Source: Candidatus Nanosynbacter sp. TM7-074 (lineage in GTDB: Bacteria > Patescibacteriota > Saccharimonadia > Saccharimonadales > Saccharimonadaceae). Taken from it: 64,000 nucleotides of DNA. The position numbers and the translations under genes were made by a program. The stretch lies in NCBI RefSeq assembly GCF_041006295.1, contig NZ_CP158487.1:372001-436000 (forward strand), written 5' to 3'. This document shows positions 27,653-34,017 of the stretch, one piece after another. Each line of letters starts with the position of its first letter. Position 1 is the first letter of the stretch. A model generated the notes under the pieces. The model saw nothing but the letters and a program-made list of their open reading frames with translations. It did not search any database and was not told where the DNA came from.

Positions 27653-27988
27653 ATGAACTCCAAAAACTACATGCACGAGATTACAGAGAGTGCTAAGACA
27701 GCCAGGGTAGCCTGGGAGGTTCTTAAAGACCTCATCGATGGCAAATTCTATTCTGAAGATCCCGACAAGAGGAGCCGTTTCGAAACTGCGATCGAGTCCG
27801 TAGAGACTGGCACAAGTCGCCTTGTACGCATCCTCGAGGAGTACAATGAAGGGGAAGCTGGCGAAAAGAGGCTTATGCAAAAAGTCTCTATCGAGGCTGG
27901 CTTAATAGCATTGGAATTCAATGTTATTAAGAGGGCATCAAAGAGCGCCCCCCCCCCCCGGAAAGTAGCGAGGAAGAGGCACAGCTAA
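27653..27988 (+). CDS. unrecognised 111-aa helical protein with a 12-C tract near its end
   Basis: A soluble, largely helical protein (MNSKNYMHEITESAK; AIESVETGTSRLVRILEEYNE) ending in Pro-Pro-Pro and a basic tail (RKVARKRHS). The family is unknown. I prefer the ATG at 27653, with AAGGTG 6 nt upstream; an in-frame ATG at 27638 gives 116 aa. Twelve consecutive C at 27948-27959 encode the prolines. A shift of one base there would replace the basic tail with PGK-stop in one frame, or in the other with an acidic stretch (SSEEEAQ) running on for about 30 more residues. G/C-ending codons resemble those of the 71-aa and 93-aa orphan genes. Confidence 0.7.
   Translation: MNSKNYMHEITESAKTARVAWEVLKDLIDGKFYSEDPDKRSRFETAIESVETGTSRLVRILEEYNEGEAGEKRLMQKVSIEAGLIALEFNVIKRASKSAPPPRKVARKRHS
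27948..27959. repeat. poly-C tract of 12 inside a coding sequence
   Basis: An uninterrupted run of 12 C near the 3' end of the 111-aa gene. Homopolymers of this length slip during replication, and they are also error-prone in sequencing. Confidence 0.9.
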
Positions 27989-28069
27989 TGATCAAGTCTA
28001 GGACTGTTATCAACGACTGCCTTTTCTACATCTCGGTAGCCTCTATTGTGCAGTCCCAGTAGCCTCTCT

Positions 28070-28113
28070 CTACATGGCAGGTGATTGTTCTTTTACGATT
28101 GCCTGTCATGTAG
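28070..28113 (+). ncRNA. long 3'-UTR hairpin after the poly-C orphan gene
   Basis: CTACATGGCAGG pairs with CCTGTCATGTAG, with an inner stem ATTGT/ACGAT and a 6-nt loop: a near-perfect hairpin of about 19 bp. There is no U-run after it, so it is not itself a terminator. Its 3' arm contains the exact complement of leader positions 27515-27527. The remaining bases from 27989 to here hold a repeated GTAGCCTCT and no gene. Confidence 0.5.
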
Positions 28114-28132
28114 ACTCTGAATTTATGACATT

Positions 28133-28162
28133 AAAAATCACCCTGACTACGGGTGATTTTCT
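28133..28162 (+). terminator. terminator after the poly-C orphan gene
   Basis: AAAAATCACCC pairs with GGGTGATTTT around a 7-nt loop. Lies just before the opposing tRNA-Leu. Confidence 0.8.
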
Positions 28163-28185
28163 TATGGTGAAGATATGTCAAATAT

Positions 28186-28272
28186 TGGTGCGGATGAAAG
28201 GACTTGAACCTTCACGTACTTGCGTACACTAGCACCTGAAGCTAGCGCGTCTACCAATTCCGCCACATCCGC
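28186..28272 (-). tRNA. tRNA-Leu(CAG)
   Basis: Type II tRNA of 87 nt with encoded CCA. The acceptor begins GCGGATG, the anticodon stem is CTAGC/GCTAG with loop TTCAGGT (anticodon CAG), and there is a long variable arm and a GGTTCAAGTCC T-arm. Confidence 0.95.
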
Positions 28273-28311
28273 ATGGGCTACGCGTTATTATAGCCCAATT
28301 TTCACCCAGTA

Positions 28312-29922
28312 TCAAGCTTGATTACGAAGCTTGCACCACGCGTTTAATTCCGCCGCCAGTTCCTTTGGCTGAGCCTCCGCTTTAATTCCTGGATTAAAAA
28401 TTCCAGCTGGATCAAAGATTTGCTTCACCTTCGCGTATAATTGTTTTTCATCATCTGGCAGATTTTTATAGATAAAGTTGGCTTTTAGCCGACCATCACC
28501 ACCAAAGCCCGCAAATGAACCACCGTATTTTTCAATAATCTGCGCGATTTCAGTCAGTAATTGTAAGATCTTCTGACGCTCGCTCACCTTTTTACTGTCA
28601 AATGTTGGATATAATGCGATGCAATCACTCGAAAAGTCAATAAATACCGGAAGATTCACGCCGTACTTTGCCTCCAGAGATTTCAAATCGCCGATGAAAC
28701 TATCCATTTTCTCTGGCGCCATTAAAATCCCAGAAAACGCACGTGGCGTAATCATGTGTGGTTCGCTTGGGTTTTCCGCTAGCGCCAAAACCGAATGCAA
28801 ACTGAACAGGTCCTGCTCTTCTAAATGTAGTGTTTTTATATCAACCACTTCTGATGATTCCAATTTTCGCGTCAACTTTTTAGCTGCTTTATTACGCGCT
28901 CGGTCTGAAAAATCATCAAAAATAGCCAGAACCACAGCACCCTTAAAACATTCTTTTGGCGCCCACTCAACAACCTTTCCCACGCTGGCTGCCTGACGGA
29001 AGAATCGCCCGTCAATTATCTCCACAGAGGAAGCTTTATTCTTTATTGCCAGCTCGACAGCCGACTGGGCGTCTGACAATTTCTTATACGAAGCTGCAAT
29101 AACCGAATATTCTGGATGGACGAATTGAGCTTTCATAATGACTTCACAAATTATGCCCAAGCTTCCCTGACTACCAATAAATAACGGCGTTAAATCGAAC
29201 GAACCATCCTTCTGCTTAACCCGGGAAATTCCACTATAGCCCACAGTATCCGGCAAATCTGGATCCATCTGGGCGATCAACTCAGCATTGTCCGAAATTA
29301 AGTTATCAACCTCTCGATAAATCTCGCCCTCAAACGTCGACAATCCCTTTTTCTTGCTCAGATCACGTCGAGATATCCGACCGGTCTGGATGACATCGCC
29401 ATTACTCAGAACGACCTCTAGTTGCTGGACAGTGCTAGCAAAATGACCGTGACTTCCAGACAGCATGCCAGCCGGAGCAGTACTGATAGTGCCACCAATC
29501 GTGCCATCTTCTGCAATATATGAAGTTCGTGGCAGCCCTAGACCTTTATGAGTCGACAAAGTTGCGTTAATTGCTGAAAGTGAAATTCCCGCTTGCGCAT
29601 GAATTAGCTGCTGGCGAGGATCAATACCAACCACACGATTCATGTAAGCTTTTTCATCAATTGCGATACCTTTATTCGCTGCCGCACCCGTCTCATCTGT
29701 ACCACAGCCACGAACAAATACCGGCAAAACATGACCTTTTTCCGCTAATTGCGAACAAAACCGCATCACTTTTCTAATGTCATTCATATTAGCCGCCCGA
29801 ACAACCATTTCTGGCCGACGAGCCAAAAGTCCGTTGTCGACTTCAAACTGGCTCAGCGCAAAATCCTGCGATACAACTTCGCCGCTCAGATGTTCATTCA
29901 AATATTTCGCAACTTTATTCAT
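28312..29922 (-). CDS. FAD-binding oxidoreductase, D-lactate dehydrogenase/GlcD-like
   Basis: A 536-aa flavoprotein of the VAO/PCMH fold. The FAD-binding N-terminal half has VFVRGCGTDETGAAANKG and TIGGTISTAPAG; the C-terminal cap includes GGSFAGFGGDGRLK and the end FDPAGIFNPGIK, typical of D-lactate dehydrogenases and glycolate oxidase subunit GlcD. It has no Fe-S domain and no membrane segment. Probable role: oxidation of D-lactate or another 2-hydroxyacid. A GGAGG ribosome-binding site precedes the ATG. It is monocistronic, between two tRNA-Leu loci. Confidence 0.85.
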   Translation of the reverse strand: MNKVAKYLNEHLSGEVVSQDFALSQFEVDNGLLARRPEMVVRAANMNDIRKVMRFCSQLAEKGHVLPVFVRGCGTDETGAAANKGIAIDEKAYMNRVVGIDPRQQLIHAQAGISLSAINATLSTHKGLGLPRTSYIAEDGTIGGTISTAPAGMLSGSHGHFASTVQQLEVVLSNGDVIQTGRISRRDLSKKKGLSTFEGEIYREVDNLISDNAELIAQMDPDLPDTVGYSGISRVKQKDGSFDLTPLFIGSQGSLGIICEVIMKAQFVHPEYSVIAASYKKLSDAQSAVELAIKNKASSVEIIDGRFFRQAASVGKVVEWAPKECFKGAVVLAIFDDFSDRARNKAAKKLTRKLESSEVVDIKTLHLEEQDLFSLHSVLALAENPSEPHMITPRAFSGILMAPEKMDSFIGDLKSLEAKYGVNLPVFIDFSSDCIALYPTFDSKKVSERQKILQLLTEIAQIIEKYGGSFAGFGGDGRLKANFIYKNLPDDEKQLYAKVKQIFDPAGIFNPGIKAEAQPKELAAELNAWCKLRNQA

Positions 29923-29969
29923 TAATCCTCCTTGGTCTATTGATTTAATTTTAGCATAAGCATGTGTAG

Positions 29970-29998
29970 TTGATAAGTAGAATTTACTTTGATATAAT
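29970..29998 (+). promoter_or_regulatory. promoter of the interrupted tRNA-Leu
   Basis: TTGATA (29970-29975), a 17-nt spacer and TATAAT (29993-29998), 8 nt before the tRNA-like 5' end at 30007. Confidence 0.75.
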
Positions 29999-30006
29999 CA
30001 GATTAT

Positions 30007-30062
30007 GCGGATGTGGCGGAATTGGTAGTCGCGCTAGCCTTAGGAGCTAACAAGCTCGCTTA
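30007..30062 (+). pseudogene. 5' fragment of a tRNA-Leu(UAG), left end of the integrated element
   Basis: From the acceptor 5' strand GCGGATG through the D-arm and the anticodon loop CTTAGGA, the sequence matches tRNA-Leu; the first 32 bases differ from the tRNA at 28186 by one base. After the anticodon stem it has a short variable-arm-like AAGC/GCTT, then no T-arm, acceptor 3' strand or CCA. A good promoter still precedes it. It contains one copy of the 14-bp repeat that recurs at 33120. Confidence 0.85.
30034..30047. repeat. att-like direct repeat, left copy
   Basis: CTAGCCTTAGGAGC, identical to 33120-33133. Flanking bases differ on both sides, so the repeat is exactly 14 bp. Confidence 0.8.
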
Positions 30063-30172
30063 CCTATTCTTGTATTTTATAGGGGTAATATAGCCTCTTT
30101 TAGACTCCTTTATTGTTTATAAGGATGTTTTTGCTTGATCGTTGTCGTTATGTTTATTGTAAATTTTATCAG

Positions 30173-30763
30173 TTACAGCGAGAAGTGCATTTGATTTTTC
30201 TGTTCGGTTGAGTGAGTATAGATTTGCAAGGTTGTTGTTATTGAAGAATGCCCAAGGATAACTTGTGCATCTTTTGCCGAGACGTTAGCTTCTTTGAGCA
30301 TTGTAGCAACGCTGTGGCGAATCTCATGAAGCGTTATCTCTTTTAATCCCACTTTTCGAGTAGCATCTTTAAATGTTTTGATAAAACTCCTACCGTCTAT
30401 CGGGTTGTCTTTTTTAGTAAGGTAGAGAAGTTCGTGGCCATCTGGATAGAGCCATCGTTCATATTCTGCTTGCAGCTCCTGTTTTATACTCGGCAGAAGT
30501 GGCAGATCGCGAGCACTTGCCCTTGTTTTGAGTGAGCCGAGTTTTGGCTCATGTCCTACGAGATAAACTTGCTGCCTGATATGTATAGTGTTTTCGGTAA
30601 AGTCAATGTCTTTCCAGTGCAAGCCAAACGCTTCACCGCGTTGTAATTCATAATGACACATAATAAGGAATAAACCGTAGTATGGATGGTCTGTCATAGA
30701 GTAAGATGCCTTAAAAATGCTATAATGCTCTCCAGTATAGGCAACAAGTTTAAGGAGGAAAGA
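30173..30763 (-). pseudogene. N-terminally truncated tyrosine recombinase (integrase)
   Basis: The catalytic domain is present: first Arg in HYELQRGEAFGLHW, HEIRHSVATML, the LGHSS His, and the nucleophile Tyr in IYTHST. An internal ATG at 30697 gives 174 aa, but homologous sequence (YTGEHYSIFKASYSMTDHPYYG) continues upstream of it to about 30730. The frame then meets a stop (30764-30766) at the start of the divergent gene. The SAM-like core-binding domain is therefore missing. The C-terminus points towards the left att-like repeat. It probably catalysed integration once and is now inactive. Confidence 0.85.
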
Positions 30764-30765
30764 TT

Positions 30766-31137
30766 ATGGATTATAAAGAAATAAAGCTTAATGTTTCAAA
30801 TGATAAAATTAAAGAATATAAGCAATTTGAGGGCTTAAAAATATATTCTGATATTTTTAAATCTGAAGATGAAAAGGTATTGATCAACAAAAGAATATAC
30901 GTTACAAAAAAACAGAATTATGTTTATTACGAAAGAACAGATGTAAATTGGAATTATTGGTCAAGCAAAAGAAATTATAATTCAACATTTAATCCGGAGA
31001 ATGATAGTAAACACAACATTATATTTGAAGTTTCATCAGAATTAAGCGATTTTATTAAATATTTAGGAGAAGAAATAATTCGGAAGATTGAATTGAAACA
31101 GCACAATGGAAAAATTGTTGAGATATTAGATATTTGA
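30766..31137 (+). CDS. EXLDI-family-like small protein
   Basis: A 123-aa, A+T-rich, Lys/Asn-rich soluble protein whose last residues are KIVEILDI, matching the EXLDI C-terminal motif that names a small protein family. The middle has YYERTDVNWNYWSS and a predicted helix ending IIRKIEL. I recall that family as often found in accessory regions; its function is not known to me. TATAAT at 30719-30724 and AAGGAGG before the ATG support expression. The gene starts at the breakpoint of the truncated integrase. A terminator follows. Confidence 0.6.
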   Translation: MDYKEIKLNVSNDKIKEYKQFEGLKIYSDIFKSEDEKVLINKRIYVTKKQNYVYYERTDVNWNYWSSKRNYNSTFNPENDSKHNIIFEVSSELSDFIKYLGEEIIRKIELKQHNGKIVEILDI

Positions 31138-31235
31138 TTGTGTTATGAAGAATAAAGCATTGACTGAAAATATAATATCTACTCAAGCACGTAAAATTCC
31201 TAATCTTAGTAATATCAATTAAATAAAAATAGTAT

Positions 31236-31270
31236 AAAAACAGTAAATCAAAAAAGGTTTACTGTTTTTT
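31236..31270 (+). terminator. terminator after the EXLDI-like gene
   Basis: AAAAACAGTAAA pairs with TTTACTGTTTTTT around a 10-nt loop. Confidence 0.85.
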
Positions 31271-31299
31271 CTTTGCTTAAAAATAGAAAGAGAGGAAAA

Positions 31300-31330
31300 G
31301 AAAAAATGAAAGGTCGCTTTTTCAAGCGAC
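31300..31330 (-). terminator. terminator after the element-borne tRNA-Leu
   Basis: On the minus strand GTCGCTT/AAGCGAC followed by a T-rich run. The sequence before the stem (TTTTTTCGAAATTGTCGC) is nearly repeated after the tRNA fragment at 33177, showing that the two tRNA loci share their downstream regions. Confidence 0.7.
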
Positions 31331-31352
31331 AATTTCGAAAAAATTCAGATTT

Positions 31353-31437
31353 TGGTGCGGATGAAAGGACTTGAACCTTCACGCCGTGAGGCATATGCTC
31401 CTAAGGCATACGTGTCTACCAATTCCACCACATCCGC
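31353..31437 (-). tRNA. tRNA-Leu(UAG), complete copy inside the element
   Basis: An 85-nt type II tRNA with encoded CCA. The anticodon stem TATGC/GCATA encloses loop CTTAGGA (anticodon TAG). It is the only intact tRNA-Leu(UAG) in the window and lies in the opposite orientation to the broken fragments at the element ends. Confidence 0.93.
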
Positions 31438-31513
31438 ATATTTGATATTGTGAAATATTTCTGTAAGTAAGTATATCAGTAAATAAAATAAATTACCACA
31501 TTTTTAACATTTT

Positions 31514-32806
31514 TTATTTAACAGGAATTTTCTTTGCTAAATCTAATAACAGCTCAATCAATTGCGAACTCATAATAGGAGCTTCCTCTTTGCTTTTAAA
31601 TAATCCTTTTGATTTTTTAACTTGATTATTCTCTTCATTATTGAATATTCGATATGCAACTGTTTTGATAATTTCATTTCTTAGTTTTACATCACCTTCA
31701 ATACTTAGCAGATAAGGCTTTAGTGCTTTAAGTTGATGAGCTGTTCGTTGATTAGCTCGCTGTGCTTTACGATGTTCGCTTGATTGAGTGGCCGTGTATC
31801 CTGCTATACCCCCAGCAAATAGCATAACAAATGCTCGAGCTATTAAGAATTGCCATGAAGCATCCTTAGTATGAATAATTTCATAAACTACCCAACAAGA
31901 AAATCCTAATACCGCAAAAAGCAAGAACATCGTTATTTTACGCCATCTATCAGCAGCTTCCATGTCTTCCTTAGCGCTACTAGAATAATCGTGGATTAGT
32001 GTTTTGTCTCCAGCTATATTCAATAATTCATCTATTCTAGCAAGACTATCTTCTGCCTTCGCCTCAGTAGCGTTGAGCTTTTTATCTATGTCATCCGTAA
32101 TACGATCGGCTTCATCACTCTTTTTGATAAATGTTTCTTCAATTGTACGTTTCTGATCTTCGATAAATTTATTAACCGCCTCATTACGTACATTTTCAGA
32201 TTTTGTAAATGATAGTTGCTGCTCGGTAGATATGCTATTTGATGAATCTTTTATGTCTTTTAAATCTTTGTTAAGTTCATCTATTTTTACACCAAGTGCT
32301 TCAAACTCGTTTTTAGCTTCAGTAACTTTTTCGTCAATGGTCTTTTCTGCGGTAGTTCCTTTAGCGGATATACTATCAATCTCTTTTGCTGCTGTACGCT
32401 TATATTGACCGACCGACCTATTTAATCCCGCAATAGCCTTGCGAGTTTCCTTTATGTCCATAGTGGGCGTTAATGAAGGAATGTACGACAATATATTATC
32501 GATATATCCATTCATGTAAGAAATACCTAGATACATATCATCGCGAGTGTTTTGCCAGTTATCAAAACACGAACTTGCATTTGAAAGGTGACTGCTGATA
32601 TTGTCAAGATTTGATATTGATAATAGACGACTATCTGTATTATCAAGTCTATCCACTAAAAGCTCAATGACCAATTTTGCCCGATTGATAGCATCGATTG
32701 CTTCAAGAGACATACTGTCAGAGTCTATCTCATTTAACCTGGCTAATAATTTCTTGGCTGCAATATATGTGGCACTATTCTGTATACGATCTTCCCATTT
32801 ACTCAT
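31514..32806 (-). CDS. unrecognised 430-aa membrane protein with long coiled coil
   Basis: I do not recognise this protein. Residues 1-285 are helical and charged, with an evident coiled coil (Glu/Lys/Asp-rich, e.g. KIDELNKDLKDIKD). Two hydrophobic segments follow near residues 290-309 and 322-338 with a short link, and then a basic cytoplasmic-type tail ending LLLDLAKKIPVK. There is no signal peptide or enzymatic motif. The layout could suit a membrane scaffold or phage-defence-like sensor, but nothing proves it. It is the cargo gene nearest the right end. A TATAAT preceded by TGA lies about 65 nt upstream of the ATG. Confidence 0.7.
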   Translation of the reverse strand: MSKWEDRIQNSATYIAAKKLLARLNEIDSDSMSLEAIDAINRAKLVIELLVDRLDNTDSRLLSISNLDNISSHLSNASSCFDNWQNTRDDMYLGISYMNGYIDNILSYIPSLTPTMDIKETRKAIAGLNRSVGQYKRTAAKEIDSISAKGTTAEKTIDEKVTEAKNEFEALGVKIDELNKDLKDIKDSSNSISTEQQLSFTKSENVRNEAVNKFIEDQKRTIEETFIKKSDEADRITDDIDKKLNATEAKAEDSLARIDELLNIAGDKTLIHDYSSSAKEDMEAADRWRKITMFLLFAVLGFSCWVVYEIIHTKDASWQFLIARAFVMLFAGGIAGYTATQSSEHRKAQRANQRTAHQLKALKPYLLSIEGDVKLRNEIIKTVAYRIFNNEENNQVKKSKGLFKSKEEAPIMSSQLIELLLDLAKKIPVK

Positions 32807-33119
32807 GAGACGCTATCCCTTTTACTTAATTAGTTTGCCACCCCTTATTTGAACTTCAACTATAATTATATCACTTTTGTTCTTGAGAACGGCTACACCC
32901 TAAGAGTAGATAATCTTACTTATCCAATTTGATTAATTAGACTCCGCCCTAGACTCCAGAATTGACTCCTTGCAGCCCCGTACAATAACAAACAAAAACA
33001 ACGAGTTAGAACTAACTCTTATATCATTTTTGCCTTTATTGTCCATTATTTGCCTGCTGTAGGCCTCTTGCCGGCGGCGTGCGTAAGTTCTCCACTAAGT
33101 GAAAAGAAGGCTTAATTAT
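32807..33119. other. noncoding right arm of the element
   Basis: About 310 bases with no plausible gene. It holds the promoter region of the coiled-coil gene (to about 32900) and a 7-bp hairpin GAGTTAG/CTAACTC at 33003-33018, which could be a terminator or a recombination arm site. Nothing else is recognisable. Confidence 0.6.
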
Positions 33120-33177
33120 CTAGCCTTAGGAGCATGTGCCTCACGGCGTGAAGGTTCAAGTCCTTTCATCTGCACCA
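33120..33177 (+). pseudogene. 3' fragment of a tRNA-Leu(UAG), right end of the element
   Basis: From the anticodon loop (CCTTAGGAGC) through the variable arm, T-arm GGTTCAAGTCC, acceptor strand CATCTGC and CCA. It matches the internal tRNA-Leu at 31353 with two differences. Joining it to the left fragment at the 14-bp repeat gives an anticodon stem CTAGC/GCATG with two mismatches, so the two ends do not come from one simple ancestor. Confidence 0.85.
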
Positions 33178-33209
33178 TTAAATTATATATACGGATTTTT
33201 TTCGGAATT

Positions 33210-33234
33210 GTCGCCTGCAATATGGCGACTTTTT
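33210..33234 (+). terminator. terminator after the tRNA-Leu 3' fragment
   Basis: GTCGCC/GGCGAC with an 8-nt loop and five T. Homologous to the terminator after the internal tRNA-Leu. Confidence 0.8.
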
Positions 33235-33253
33235 AATTGTTATGAAAATATTA

Positions 33254-33283
33254 TTGACTATACCAAAACGCCTATGCTACAAT
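33254..33283 (+). promoter_or_regulatory. promoter of the TasA-like gene
   Basis: TTGACT (33254-33259), an 18-nt spacer and TACAAT (33278-33283), giving a leader of about 55 nt that ends with AGGAGG. Confidence 0.7.
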
Positions 33284-33346
33284 CACGCCAAGGCAAATAA
33301 TAATGCGAGATATCCACTTGGATCATCGAGGAGGGTTTATATCACT

Positions 33347-33976
33347 ATGAGCAAAGCAAATAACTATTTCCGAAGGCAGCGTATTGGCCTGGCGGTTGTC
33401 GGTGGTATCATGACGCTGATGGTAGCGTTTAGCTTGACGCCAACATTCGCTGGTGTTGTCGCGACCATCACCAACAGCGTAAACACCGCATCAACTGGTA
33501 CGTTAGTCATGGAAGAAAAGAACCACGACGGAACAGTTACCTGCACCACTACCGGTACCGGTAGTGCAACTTGTGCAACCATCAACAAATATGGTGGCCA
33601 AGCACTCGTTCCAGGTGGCAGCACTGACACGACTGTAAAAATTACCAACAAGGGTAGCATCGCTGCCAGTGCCTTCACGGTCAAGGGTGGCACCTGTACA
33701 ACTGAGAACGCACCAGGCGCATCCGTCTCTGGTACCGGTAACTTGTGTAGCAAAATGACCGTTACCATCCGCGCTAACGGTACACAGGTTTGGACTGGCA
33801 CCGCAGAAGCCTTCCAGCAAGCAGTAGCTCAAGATATCAAGACAGTCGTTGGTCACCCAATTGCACCAAACGAGACCGTCACATTGGTCATTACTGCCGC
33901 GCTTCCGGCAAACACCGACGCCAGCTTCCAAGGTCGCCAAATCTCACAACCAATTACCTGGCAATTCAGCGCCTAG
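33347..33976 (+). CDS. TasA/camelysin-like secreted protein with SipW-type signal peptide
   Basis: A 209-aa protein. A basic N-terminus (NYFRRQR) leads into a hydrophobic segment and a cleavage region around TFAG, followed by VVATITNSVNTASTGTL, the hallmark of SipW-dependent substrates. The rest is a Thr/Gly-rich beta protein with four Cys. It is probably a surface fibre or matrix component. The start at 33347 has AGGAGG 12 nt upstream; an in-frame upstream start at 33242 overlaps the promoter and is rejected. The signal peptidase gene follows directly. Confidence 0.85.
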   Translation: MSKANNYFRRQRIGLAVVGGIMTLMVAFSLTPTFAGVVATITNSVNTASTGTLVMEEKNHDGTVTCTTTGTGSATCATINKYGGQALVPGGSTDTTVKITNKGSIAASAFTVKGGTCTTENAPGASVSGTGNLCSKMTVTIRANGTQVWTGTAEAFQQAVAQDIKTVVGHPIAPNETVTLVITAALPANTDASFQGRQISQPITWQFSA

Positions 33977-34003
33977 TGCCTCAAATAGTAGTCATAAATC
34001 TGA

Positions 34004-34009
34004 TATACT
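34004..34009 (+). promoter_or_regulatory. -10 element of the signal peptidase gene
   Basis: TATACT ends 8 nt before the ATG at 34018; near-leaderless. No ribosome-binding site lies outside the AAAGGG between them. Confidence 0.45.
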
Positions 34010-34017
34010 AAAGGGCA

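Larger units (their letters stand above)
30034..33133. mobile_element. remnant integrative element in tRNA-Leu, about 3.1 kb
   Basis: Bounded by the 14-bp direct repeat CTAGCCTTAGGAGC (30034-30047 and 33120-33133), which covers the anticodon loop in tRNA-Leu fragments at both ends. Inside are an N-terminally truncated tyrosine integrase next to the left end, an EXLDI-like gene, a complete tRNA-Leu(UAG) and a membrane coiled-coil gene, all more A+T-rich than the flanks. The internal tRNA presumably replaces the interrupted one. With a broken integrase it is probably no longer mobile. Confidence 0.8.

Noticed and set aside
27392..27880. A 162-codon minus-strand frame
   Set aside because: Antisense to the poly-C orphan gene and its leader, without promoter or ribosome-binding site.
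30007..30062. A functional tRNA-Leu at the left end of the element
   Set aside because: It has no T-arm, acceptor 3' strand or CCA; only the 5' half and a short variable-arm-like stem remain.
33364..33940. Two 145-codon frames antisense to the TasA-like gene
   Set aside because: Shadows of a repetitive Thr/Gly-rich coding sequence; the plus-strand protein has a clear signal peptide and family match.
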